Source: Sapria himalayana (lineage: Eukaryota; Streptophyta; Magnoliopsida; Malpighiales; Rafflesiaceae). Taken from it: a stretch of 64,000 nucleotides of DNA. Positions 49,495-61,445 of this stretch are shown here, in pieces. A model generated the notes under the pieces. That model saw nothing but the letters and a program-made list of their open reading frames with translations, ran no database searches and was not told the DNA's origin. How positions within the stretch are numbered: position 1 is the stretch's first letter; each line of letters starts with the position of its first letter. Made by a program: the position numbers and the translations under genes. The stretch spans positions 52,025-116,024 of the forward strand of contig JAREIK010003114.1 in assembly GCA_029783825.1 (NCBI GenBank), in the 5' to 3' direction.

Positions 49495-51993
49495 GGGTAT
49501 ACCTATTTAATGGTTTAAGTTTATGGTGGTTTTGGGCTTAATGACTTTATTGAATTATATGTTTGCACATTTATGTGTTTATAGCTTTTATTTAATCAAT
49601 TAAATAACAAAAATTTTATTTTTATGAATTTTCGTGATTTTCAAAGGTTATAACCTTTGAAAATATAATAATTTTTTAATAGTTCTAAAAAATGAATACA
49701 ATACTTAGTTATAATTATCTTAATAATTATATTTGATGTAAATTCAATTTAAAAAATTTTATTAATATATAATATTTTGATGATCAAAAAATAAATTAAT
49801 AAACTATAATTAATAAGATAGATATTAATTAAAATATATTTGCATAACCCAAAATAATTCAAAATCAAAGTAAATTATATTACTAAATAAAATTTTAAAT
49901 CTTTGAAATTTTGTTTATTTTTATAAGCTTATATTTTTTTTCATAAAAAATAATTTATTTAAATTATATATGTCTCACTCATTATTTATTATTTAATTAA
50001 TATTTCTATAAAAATAAACTAAAAAATAATTACAATGAATAATTAAAATTATAATGAATAGAAATAAAAATGAGATTTATTATTTATTATTTAGGTTATA
50101 TAGGTTTAATGGTTTAAGTATTTAGGGGGTTTTGGGGTTTAGAAGTCTAGAGATTTAAATGTTTAGGCATTTAGTGGTTTATAAGTTTTATTTAAATAAT
50201 AAAATAATAAAAAAATTATTTTTGAAGGTTATAACATTTGAAAATATAATAATTTTTAAATTATTTTCTAAAGTAAATATAATATTTAGTTATAATAATC
50301 TTAATAATTATAAGACATTTAAATTCAATATAAGTAATTTTATTGTTAGATATTATAAAATTGATCAAATAATAAATTAATAAACTATTCTTAATAAGAT
50401 TGATAGCAATTAAAATATAATTGCAAAATGTATACATAATGATTCAAAATCAAAGTAAACTACATTACTAAATAATAATTTTTTTGTTTTTAAATTTTCA
50501 CTTCTTTTTATATGCTTATATTTTTTTTGATTAAAAATAAATTATTAAAATTATAGTTGTCTCGCTCATTATTTATTTTGTAATTAATATTTCTATAAAA
50601 AATAAACTAATAAATAATTAAAATGAATATTTAAAATTGTAATGAATACAAATTAAATTGATATTTAAGTTTTATTTTATGTGGTATACCGGTTTAATGG
50701 TTTGATTATTTAGGAGTTTTGTCGTTTAGGAGTTTATCAATTTATGTTTTTATGCATTTAGTGGTTTATAGGTTAATTTATATAAAAAAATTTTAAAATT
50801 TTTTTTTTCTATTTTTTCTGATTTTCAAAGGTTTTAACCTTTTAAAATTAAATAATTTGTATAATATTTTGAAATGTGAAAACTATGTATAATTTTATTA
50901 ATCTTACTAAGTATATATCATATAAATTCAATATAAATAATTTTAATAATAGATAATATAATAATGATCAAAAATTAAATTAATAAACTATTATTAATAA
51001 TATAAATATTAATTAAAATATATTTACATAACACAAAATGATTCAAAATCAAATCAAAATATATTTCTAAATAATAATATTTAATTTCTATAATTTTTCT
51101 TCTTTTTATAAGCTTATATCTTTTTTATTAAAATAAAATATTAAAATAATATTTGTCTCACTCGAAATTTATTTTATAATTGATTTTTCTAAAAAATTAA
51201 ACTATAAATAATTAAAATTAATTTTTAAAATTATAATAAATAGAAATAAAAATGAGATTAATTATTTATTAAGTAGTATATAGCTGTTAAAAGGTTTATG
51301 TATTTAGGGGTTTCGGGATATATGAGCTTAATTATTTAAGTAAGTAAGCATTTAATGATCTATTGGTTTTATTTAAAAAATGAAATAACAAAAAATTAAT
51401 TTTTTTTTATTTTTTCACATTTTCAAAGGTTATAAACATTGAAAATTTAATAATTTTAAATTTTTTTTCAAATGTGAATATAATATTTAGTCATAATAAT
51501 CATTATATTTATATATCATATAAATTCAATATAAACATTTTTATTAATAAATATTCTAATAATGATGAAAAAATAAAATTATAATCTATTATTAATAAGA
51601 TAGATACCTTTTAAAATATATTTACAAAACCTAAAATGATTCAGTAGCAAGGCAAAATATATTACTATATAATAATTTTTTGTTTTGAAATTTTTTTTTA
51701 TTTTAAAAAGTTTATCTATATTATTTATTGGTGAAAAATAATTTATATAAATTATTTTTGTGTAACTCATACTTTATTTTGTAATTAATATTTCTATAAA
51801 AATAAACAAATTAATAATTAAATTTGACTATTTAAAATTAAAATAAAAAAAATGAGATTTATTCTTTATTATTTAGGATATACCGGTTTAATTTAAATTA
51901 GATCAGTCTCACTAATTATTTTTTTTGTAATTAATATTTCTATAAAAATAATCTAATAAAAAATTAAAATAACAATTAAATTTATCCTGAATA
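49495..51993 (+). repeat. Partial third higher-order unit, ending at X3
   Basis: A (49495), B (50095), C (50690), then D (51270) whose body continues as E after the telomere-like block, so one monomer length has been lost by a D/E fusion near 51370-51420. F joint (51877-51910), then about 85 bp to X3. The series A-B-C-D/E-F follows the order of units 1 and 2. No gene is seen. Confidence 0.85.
49638..49663. repeat. Perfect 26-bp dyad in satellite monomer A (third unit)
   Basis: Identical to the A monomer at 22317; the unit-2 A monomer at about 42835 has lost the symmetry (GGTTATTACC). Confidence 0.85.
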
Positions 51994-54306
51994 ATTAAAA
52001 TAATTTATTTTGTTCCTTTCTCAACTCAAGAATGATTGCTAAAGCTCTACCAAAAATAATAGGAACTTTTACTTTATCTCTATTATGTCTCATCATATTT
52101 GATGTTGAATCACTAGGCTATGAAAGGTAATTTGACTCATGTACGCTAACAAACTAAACCAATGTTGTACCCCTATGTGTTGAAATAGCTAGTTGTTGAG
52201 GATGCTATTTATATTGATTATTGTAATTTCTTCTAAAATATCTTTCATGCACATACTCAAAGCAATTTTTTTAAAACATACTTCTGCTCGAAAAAAATAA
52301 CCCCCATGTAGGCTATTAGTACAAACTACCCCCAGGGTGGTTTGAGTAGTGCAAGAAATATGGGCTCTCATTCAATCAAGAATCAAAAAATTTATTTTAT
52401 TGGCATGTCTAAGCCTTTTTTTATATTTCCTCGTGGATATGAAAAGTTTCATTTCTTTCTTTTTATATTAAATGAGTTATGTATACAAGCTCACAATACC
52501 CAAAAAGGTGTAAATGAATCATATTCAAATGTATAAAAGGTTTTAATCAATGCTCAAAATAGTAGTATTGCATATTGACACTTGAGGTCACAAATCAAAA
52601 AAAATGCCATAGTGATATTTCCAATCCCAAGAATTTTAGCTATAGAATGTATTCATGATCATTCTTAAAGCCATTACAATATGTTCAATAGAGAGACACA
52701 AGTTATGGCATATTCTCATCGATATGATTTTATGTTCTAGAGACAAAATATACAATTATGACCATTGCTAATGCTACAATAATCTAAAGCAAGAAAGAGA
52801 CTGAATCCATAACATACCCCTTTCGGCATGACTTTGTGTTAAATATACAAAAAGATAAATCTGTTACATTCCTAAAAGTTGTGAATTTCAATTTAAATTT
52901 AACACTTAGTCATTTCATTATAAAACTACAAAACATGAGATTTAGGATTTATGGTTTATGGACCGGGGATATAGTTTATGGTTTACGGTTTAGGATTTAA
53001 AGTTTAGGGTTTATTTTTTTTTTGTTTTTTTTTTGGAAAATACACACTTTATTTATCATTTAGGCACACAACATACAAGAAACTAAAAAGCTGACTAATT
53101 TAGGCCAGCCCACCAAATCTTATGCACCATAATTATTCTATGCATAAAATACTTAAAAAAACATAATGCCTAAGATTTCCAAGCGTACTAATACAACTAA
53201 AATCACCTGGCTTTCCCGAACTTGAGAGTTGGCATTGAGTCATTATGTGCACAACATCCTTTCCATTTAGATTTGTCCAAGCCTTTTGGAGGAACCTGAA
53301 TGATGCACCATATTAAAACTATACAAATATAAGATTGTGCATGTGTGTGACATGCATCATCAAGCGTTTGCCTATGTCATTGCTATGCAATGGAATACAT
53401 GTAAAACTGAATACCCATAACTCCATAAGTCCATATCTATGGCACTTTGTGAATTCATTCTCACCATTGAATTCCACATTCTTTTGCTCCAATGATCCTT
53501 AAAGAAGTATCTCTTGGGTTAGAATGCTTACTCCTCGAGCTCCAAGATGTGGCTGTATGTTGCACCGACAAAATATCAAAAAATATGCATGCATCGGTGT
53601 TCATGTATGATGAGGTCCATCTGATAGTCTAATTATCTATGCGTACAATCAAGCTAGAATACAAGTAAAATACAATATGCTATAAAGATCAGTTTTCTGC
53701 ATCAAGGAGTTTAGGATCGCCTAATGTGTATTTACAAAATGCATTAGTAGGACCCACTTAGAGATACTCATGGGTCCAGTTGCCCTCATTGCATGCTACA
53801 TAGAGAACATACAAGATTGTGTGTGTAAGTATGTCATGATCCATCTCTACAAGTACATGGTGCATACAAAGTCCAAAATACAAATAAGACTACAAACATA
53901 AACTACAAGTTTGAATCTTTTGCTCCCGTATGGTTGGTCTGGACTCCATTTCTTACTGGCCCTGCTTTGTGATGCTTCGGATTTTTCCGGCTCTCGAATT
54001 AATGATGGATTACCCGCTACTCCTGTAGGGCGATGGTTGGGTGGCCCTCTATGCTGCCTGAAAGGGCTAGTGTGACCCACTCCTAGCTACTCATGGGTTT
54101 ACTCCAGACACTTTGATCGGTCTCATCAGTTATCTGAATGTTATCATCCCAGCTTTCTAGTGGGGCCCTCTACAAGCTGGTGGGCCATACTTCTGGCTGC
54201 TTCCAGGACTTGCTGGCCCCTCTAAATGCTACCACAAAATGGACAAGAATATGTGCACATATGTATTGTGGTCCGTCGCTATGTGTGTGTGGTGCAGTAG
54301 TATCAG
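51994..54306 (-). repeat. Repeat X, copy X3 (nearly full length, about 2.3 kb)
   Basis: Reverse complement of X1 nearly end to end. The left border is CTGAATAATTAAAATAATTT, identical on the satellite strand to the border of X1 at about 9424. The right end is GTGGTGCAGTAGTATCAG at 54306. About 160 bp of X1 (roughly 8604-8767) is missing here but present in X2. The heptamer block is at 52941-53013, the T-tract at 53014-53034 and the inverted poly(A) signal at 53048-53053. The minus-strand frame 53847-54080 (77 codons, containing RQHRGPPNHRPTGVAG) is the longest gene-like frame. It is broken in X1 and X2 and unidentified. Confidence 0.87.
52941..53013 (+). repeat. Degenerate TTTAGGG-like heptamer block in X3
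   Basis: TTTAGGA, TTTATGG, TTTATGG, then diverged units ending TTTAGGA, TTTAAAG, TTTAGGG. Same block as in X1 and X2. Confidence 0.7.
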
Positions 54307-57300
54307 GGTTTAGGAGTTTACTAATTTAAGTATTTAGCTATTTTGTGGTTTATATGTTTTATTTACATAATTAAATAACAAAAAAAATTATTTTTATGAT
54401 TTTTTCTTATTTTCAAGGTTATAACCAGTAAAAATATTATAATTTTTTATTTTTTTTCAAATGTTATTACAATATTTAATTATAATAATCATAAAAATTA
54501 AATATCATTTAAATTCAATATAAATAATTGTATAGATCGATATTATAATACTGATCATAAAATAGATTAATAAACTATTATTAATAAGATAGAAATTAAT
54601 TAAAATATATTTGCAAAACCTAAAATGATTCAAAATCAATGTAAAATATATTACTAAATAATAATTTTTTATTTTTAAATTTTTGATTATTTTTATAAGC
54701 TTATAAATTTTTTTGATGGAGATAAATTATTTAAATTATATTTGTCTCATTCATAATTTTATTTTGTAATTAATATTTCTATAAAAATAAACTAATAAAT
54801 AATTAAAATGAATATTAAAATTATAATGAATACAAATAAAAATGAGATTTATGATTAATTATTTAGGGAATACCTGTTTAATGCTTTAATTATTTAGGAG
54901 TTTAGGAATTTAGAGATTTAAGTGCTTAGGCATTTAGTAATTTATATGTTTTATTTAAGTAATGAAATAACAGAAAAATTATTTTTAAAATTTTTTATCA
55001 ATTTTGAAGGTTATAACCTTTATAAATATAATAATTTTTAAATTTTTTTCAAACATGAATTCAATATTTATTTATAATAAACATAATAATTATATATCAT
55101 GTAAATTAAAAATAATCAATTTTATTGATAGATATTAATAAACTAAATATAAATATAATAATGATCAAAAAATAAATTAATAAACTATTATTTATTGATA
55201 GATATTTATATATTATTTATAAATACTTAAACATTTAACGATGGTTTAAATGTTTAAGTATTTAAGGATTTTAGGGTTTAGGAGTTTATGATTTAAGCAT
55301 TTAGGCATTTAGTTGTTTAAAGGTTTTATATAAACAATAAAATAACAAAAAATTTATTTTTGTGATTTTATCTCATTTTCAAAGATGATAACTTTTAAAA
55401 ATATAATAATTTTTAAATTATTTTCAAATGTAAATATAATATTTAGTTATAATAAACTTTATAATTATATATCATGTAAATTCAATATAAATAATTTTAT
55501 TGATAAATATTCTAATAATGATCAAAAAATAAATTAATAATCTATTATTAATATGATAGATATCAATTAAAATATAATTACAAAACCTGAAATGATTCAG
55601 AAGCAAAGCAAAATATATTACTATATAATAATTTTTTGTTTTTAAAATTTTTTTTCTTTTAAAAAGTTTATCTATAATTTTTTGATGAAAAATTATTTAT
55701 ATATATTATTTGTCTAGCTCAATTTATTTTGTAATTATTATTTATACATAAATAGACAAATAAATAATTAAAATGAATATTTAAAATTATAATAAAAAAA
55801 TTGAGATTTATTATTTATTATTTATTATTTTGGGATACTATTTTAATATAAATTAGATGTGTCTCACTAATAATTTATTTTGTAATTAATATTTCTATTA
55901 AAATAAACTGATAAATAATTAAAAAAAAATTGTAAAATTATACTGTATAAAATTTAAAATGAAAATTATGATTTATTATTACTATATACCAGTTCAATGG
56001 TTTAAGTATTTATCGCTTTTTTCATTTAGGATTTTAGCAATTTATGTTTTTATGCTTTTAGTGGTTTATACGTTTTATTAAAAAAAATAAAATATGAAAA
56101 AAAAAATTTATAATTTTTTTTCATTTTCATAGGTTATAACCTTTGAAAATATAATAATATTTAAAATTTTTTGAAATGTGAATACAATAATTAGTTATAA
56201 TAATATTAATAATTATATATCATATAAATACAATTAACAATTTTATTGATATATATTATAATAATGATCAAAATTAAATTCAAAAATTATTGATATTAAG
56301 ATAGATATTAATTAAAAAATATTTACAAAACCCAAATTGATTCAAAATTATAATAAAATATATTTCTGGATAACAATTTTTAATTTTTAAATGTATACGT
56401 CTTTTATAAGCATATATATTTTTTAAATTATATTTGTCGCACTCATAATTTATTTTGTAATAAATATTTCTATAAAAATAAACTAATAAATAAATAAAAT
56501 GAATATTTAAAATTATAATAAATAGAATTAAAAATTAGATTTATTAATTATTAAGTAGTATATAGCGGTTTAATGGTTTATGTATTTTTCCATTACGGGG
56601 TTTATGAGTTTTCTGATTTAATTGTGTATGCATTTATAGGTTTATATATGTTATTTAAAAAAATATATCAAAAAATTTATTTTTTTTATCTTTTGATATT
56701 TTCAATGGTTATAACCTTTGAAAATATAATAATTTTTAAATTTTTTTCAAAATTGAACACTATATTTAGTTATAATAATCATTATATTTATATAACATAT
56801 AAATTGAATATAAATATTGTTATTGGTAAATATTCTAATAATGATCAAAGAATAAATTAATAATCTATTATTAATAAGATAGGTACCAATTTAAATATAA
56901 TTACGAAACCTAAAATGATTCAGAAATAAAGCAAAATATATTACTATATAATATTTTTTTTTTGAATTTTTTTTCTTTTAAAAAGTATATCTATATTTTT
57001 TTGATGAAAAATAATTATATAAATTATATTTGTCTAACACAATTTATTCTGTAATTAATAATTATATAAAAATAAATGAATAAATAATTAAAAAGAATTT
57101 TCTAAATTATAATGAAAAAAATAATATTGAGATTTATTATTTTTTATTTAGGTTATAGCGGTTTAAATTGATTATCTAGGTAGGTTTTTCAAGATTTAGG
57201 TGTTATTGATTTATGTATTTAGGCATTTAGTGGTTTATATGATTTATTTAAACAATGATATAACAAAAAAATTATTTTTGTTATTTTTTCACATTTTCAA

Positions 57301-60300
57301 AGGTTATAACATTTGAAAATATTATAATTAAAATTTTTTTAAAATGTGAATAAAATATTTAGTAATAATAATGATTATAATTATATATAATATAAACTAA
57401 ATATAAACAATTTTATTGGTAGATATTTTATCAAATATCAAAAAATAAATTAATAAACTATTATTAATATGATAGATATAAATTTAAATATAATTAAAAA
57501 CCTAAATGATTCAAAATCAAAGTAAAATTTATTTCTAAATAATAATTTTTTTTAGTTTTTGCATCATTTTATAAGCTTATATGTTTTTATGATTAAAAAT
57601 ATATTATTTAAATTATATTTGTATCACTTATAATTTATTTTGAAATTAATATTTCTATAAATTATTTAAATTATATTAAGGTTTACTTGTTTAAAGGTTT
57701 AGGTATTTAGGGGCTTTGGGGTTTAGGAGTTTGGAGATTTATATATCTATCCAGTTAATGGTTTATAAGTTTTATTTAAATAATGATATAACAAAAAATT
57801 TATTTTTGTTATTTTTTCTCATTTTTGAAGGTTATAACCTTTGAAAATATAACAATTTTTAAATTTTTTATATATGTGAATACTATATTAAGTTATGATA
57901 ATCTTAATAATTATATATCATGTAAATTCAATATAAATAATTATATTGAAATATATTATATTAATGATCAAAAAAATAAATTAATAAACTATTATTAATA
58001 AGATAGCTATTATTTTAAATATATTTGCAAAACAAAAGTTTATTCAAAATCAATGTAAAATATATTATAAAATAATACTTTCTTAGATGTTTTGCTTTTT
58101 TTTATAAGTTTATATTTTGTGTTATTAAAAGTAATTTATTTAAATTATATTTTTCCTCCTCATAATTAATTTTTAATTTATAATTCTATAAAAATAAACT
58201 AATAAATAATTAAAATGAATATTTAAAATTATAATGATTACAAATAAAATAGAGATTTATTATTTATTATTTAGGATATAGTAGTTTAATTGTTTAAGTA
58301 TTTACTTGTTTTGGGGTCTAGTGATTTAAGTGTTTAGGACTTTAGTGATTCATAGTTTTTATTTAAAGAATCAAAAAATAAAAAATTTAATTTTTTTTTT
58401 TAATTTTTGAAGGTTATAACTTTTAAAATTATAATAATTTTTAATTTTTTTAAAATGTGCATATAATATTCAGTAATTATAATTTTAATAATTATATATA
58501 ATATAAACTCTATATAAATAATTTTATTAATAGATATTATAATAATGATCAATAAAAAATTAATAACTATTATTAATAAGAATGATATAAATTAAAATAA
58601 AATTGCAATATCTAAAATGATTCAAAATAAAAATAAAATATATTACTAAATAATTAATTTTTGTTTTTAAAATTTTGCCTCTTTTTATAAGGATATATTT
58701 TTTTTTTGATGAAAAATAAATTATTTAAATTAGATCTGTCTCATAATAAATTATTTTGTAATTAATATTTCTATAAAAATAAACTGATAAATAATTAAAA
58801 TAAAAATTTAAAATTATACTGAATAAAAATTAAATTGAGATTTATGATTTTTTATTAATGTACACCTATTTAATGGTTTAAGTATTTAGAGGTTTTGTCG
58901 TCTAGGAGTTTATCAATTTTTGATTTTAGATATTTAGTGGGTTATAGGTTTTATTTAAACAATAAAATAACAAAAAAAATTTGTAATTTTTTTTCATTTT
59001 CATATGTTATAACCTTTGAAAATATAATAATATTTAAATTTTTTTGAAATGTGAATATAATTTTTAGTTATAATAATATTAATAATTATATTTCATATAA
59101 ATTCAATATAACAATTGTATTGATAGATAATATAATAATGATCAAAATTTAAATTAATAAACTATTAATAAAAAGATTGATATTAATTAAAAAATATTTA
59201 CAAAACCCAAATTGATTCAAAATTAAAGTAAAATGTATTACTGGATAATAATTTTTAATTTTTAAATTTTTACTTCTTTTATAAGCATATATTTATTTTG
59301 ATTAAAAATAAATTAATTAAAATATATATGTCGCTCTCATAATTTAATTTGTAATAAATTTTTTTATAAAAATAAACTATTAAATAATTAAAATGAATAT
59401 TTAAAATTATAATAAATAAAAATAAAAATTAGATTTATTAATTATTAAGTTGTATAATGCGGTTTAATGTTTTATGTATTTAGGCAATATGAGATTTAGG
59501 AGTTTACAGATTTAACTGTGTATGCATTTAGTGGTTAATAGGTTTTATGAAAAAAAATAAAATATTAAAAAATTTATTTTTATTATTTTTTATATTTTCA
59601 ATGGTTATAACCTTTGAAAATATAATAATTTTTAATTTTTTTTAAATGTGAATACAATATTTAGTTATGATAATCATTATATTTATATATCATATAAATT
59701 CAATATAAATAATTTTATTGATAAATATTCTTATAATGATCAATAAATAAATTAATAATCTATTATTAATAAGAAAGATATCAATTAAAATATAATTACA
59801 AAACCTAAAATAATTCAGAAGAAAAGCAAAAAATATTACTATATAATAATTTTTTGTTTTAAATTTTTTTTTATTTTAAAAAGTTTATCAATAATTTTTT
59901 GATGAAAAATAATTTATATAAATTATATTTGTCTGACTCAATTTATTTTGTAATTAATATTTATATATAAATAAACAAATAAATATTTAAAATCATAATG
60001 AAAAAAAAATGAGATTTAATATTTATTATTTCAGGATACTGGTTTAATTTAAATTAGATTTGTCTCACTAATAATTTATTTTCTTATTCATATTTCTATA
60101 AAATAAATTGATAAATAATTAAAATAAAAATTTAAAATTATACTGAATAAATTTAAAATGAGATTTATGATTTATTATTAATGTATACCAGTTTAATGAT
60201 TTAAGTATTAAGAGGTTTTATCGTTTGGAGTTTAGCGATTTATGCTTTTAGGCTTTTAGTGGTTTATTGGTTTTATTTAAAAAAATAAAAAAACAAAAAT

Positions 60301-60850
60301 AATTTCTATAATTTGTTATCATTTTCATATGTTATAACATTTGAAAATATAATAATATTTAAATATTTTTGAAATTTTAATACAATATTTTGTTAATATA
60401 ATATTAATAATTATATATCATATAAATTTAATATAAATAATTTTATTGATAGATATTATAAAATTGATCAAAAATTAAATTTATAAACTATTATTATTAA
60501 AATAGATATTAATTAAAAAATATTTACAGAACCCAAATTTATTCAAAATTAAAGTAACTTATATTACTTGATAATAATTTTTAATTTTTAAAGTTATACT
60601 TCTTTTATAAGCATATATTTTTATTAGATAAATAATATATTATTTAAATTATAAATGTCCCACTCATAATTTATTTTGTAATAAATATTTCTAAATAAAA
60701 ACACTAATAAATAATTAAAATGAATATTTAAAATTATAATAAATAGCAATAAAAATTAGATTTATTAATTATTAAGTAGTATTTAGCGGTTTAATGGTTT
60801 ATGTATTTAGGCATTACGGGGTTTAGGAGTTTACTGATATAACTTTATAT
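54307..60850 (+). repeat. AT-rich satellite between X3 and h4
   Basis: Order: N (54307), O (54870), P (55240, short), F joint (55832-55870), G (55985), H (56555), I (57150), J (57670), K (58270), G (58855), H (59450), F joint (60033-60070), G (60180) and H (60770) up to the hAT insertion. The inverted arm 1844-7010 shows a shorter version, N-J-K-G-H-I-J-K-G-H-hAT. The frame 56573-56860 is a recurrent monomer frame. No gene is seen. Confidence 0.88.
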
Positions 60851-60858
60851 GCATTTAG
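60851..60858. repeat. 8-bp target-site copy left of h4
   Basis: GCATTTAG directly before TAGGG of the hAT end, in the same private H variant (AACTTTATATGCATTTAG) as at h2. Confidence 0.9.
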
Positions 60859-60874
60859 TAGGGCTGCTCACGGG
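60859..60874 (+). repeat. Left terminal inverted repeat of h4
   Basis: TAGGGCTGCTCACGGG; differs from the h2 left end by T to C at position 13. Confidence 0.9.
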
Positions 60875-61445
60875 ACTCGATGATTTGCGACCCGACCCGA
60901 AGTCTTGTCCCGAAAGAATCGGGACTATGAAAAATCCATTTTCTTTGACTTTTCCCATCCCATTTTGTCACGTATTTTTTCTTTTGGGATGGTTCTGGAT
61001 CTTATGCAATATCCATCAAGAGAACTGTCTCGTCCTAAAAAACCGATACTATAACTAGGAATATATATATAACATGAAGATGCCATCAATTCCGCTACTG
61101 CCCATCCAATTCCGATGCACCTTTTGCTGTTCCGAGGAGTTAGAGGCCACCTCATGCCGTTCCAGCCATGTTAAGTTAGGTCCAGCCCTTGTTCATCGCA
61201 CTTCTGGTTGCCTCCACCGTGTCTCAGATGCCACAAGCCTTTTGGTTTGTTTTTCTGACGAGAATTGAGTGATTAATTATTATTATTATGTGTCTCAATC
61301 GGTTTTGTTGAGTATTTGTTGTGGTGTTGTGGTTGGGCCGAATGAGTGGGCTGAATGTATTACAGTTAGTTTTGTAGAGCTTGCTTGTTTGAAATATTTA
61401 TATGTATTCATACTTAACATATCATATTAATTAATGGAAACGCAG

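Noticed and set aside
53847..54080. 77-codon minus-strand frame in X3 as a host gene
   Set aside because: Broken in X1 and X2 by indels and ends in low-complexity sequence; no domain recognised.
1844..60850. Organellar DNA as the source of the AT-rich sequence
   Set aside because: Tandem diverged 600-bp monomers with higher-order structure and a hAT insertion, and no organellar genes, rRNA or tRNA; nuclear satellite fits better.
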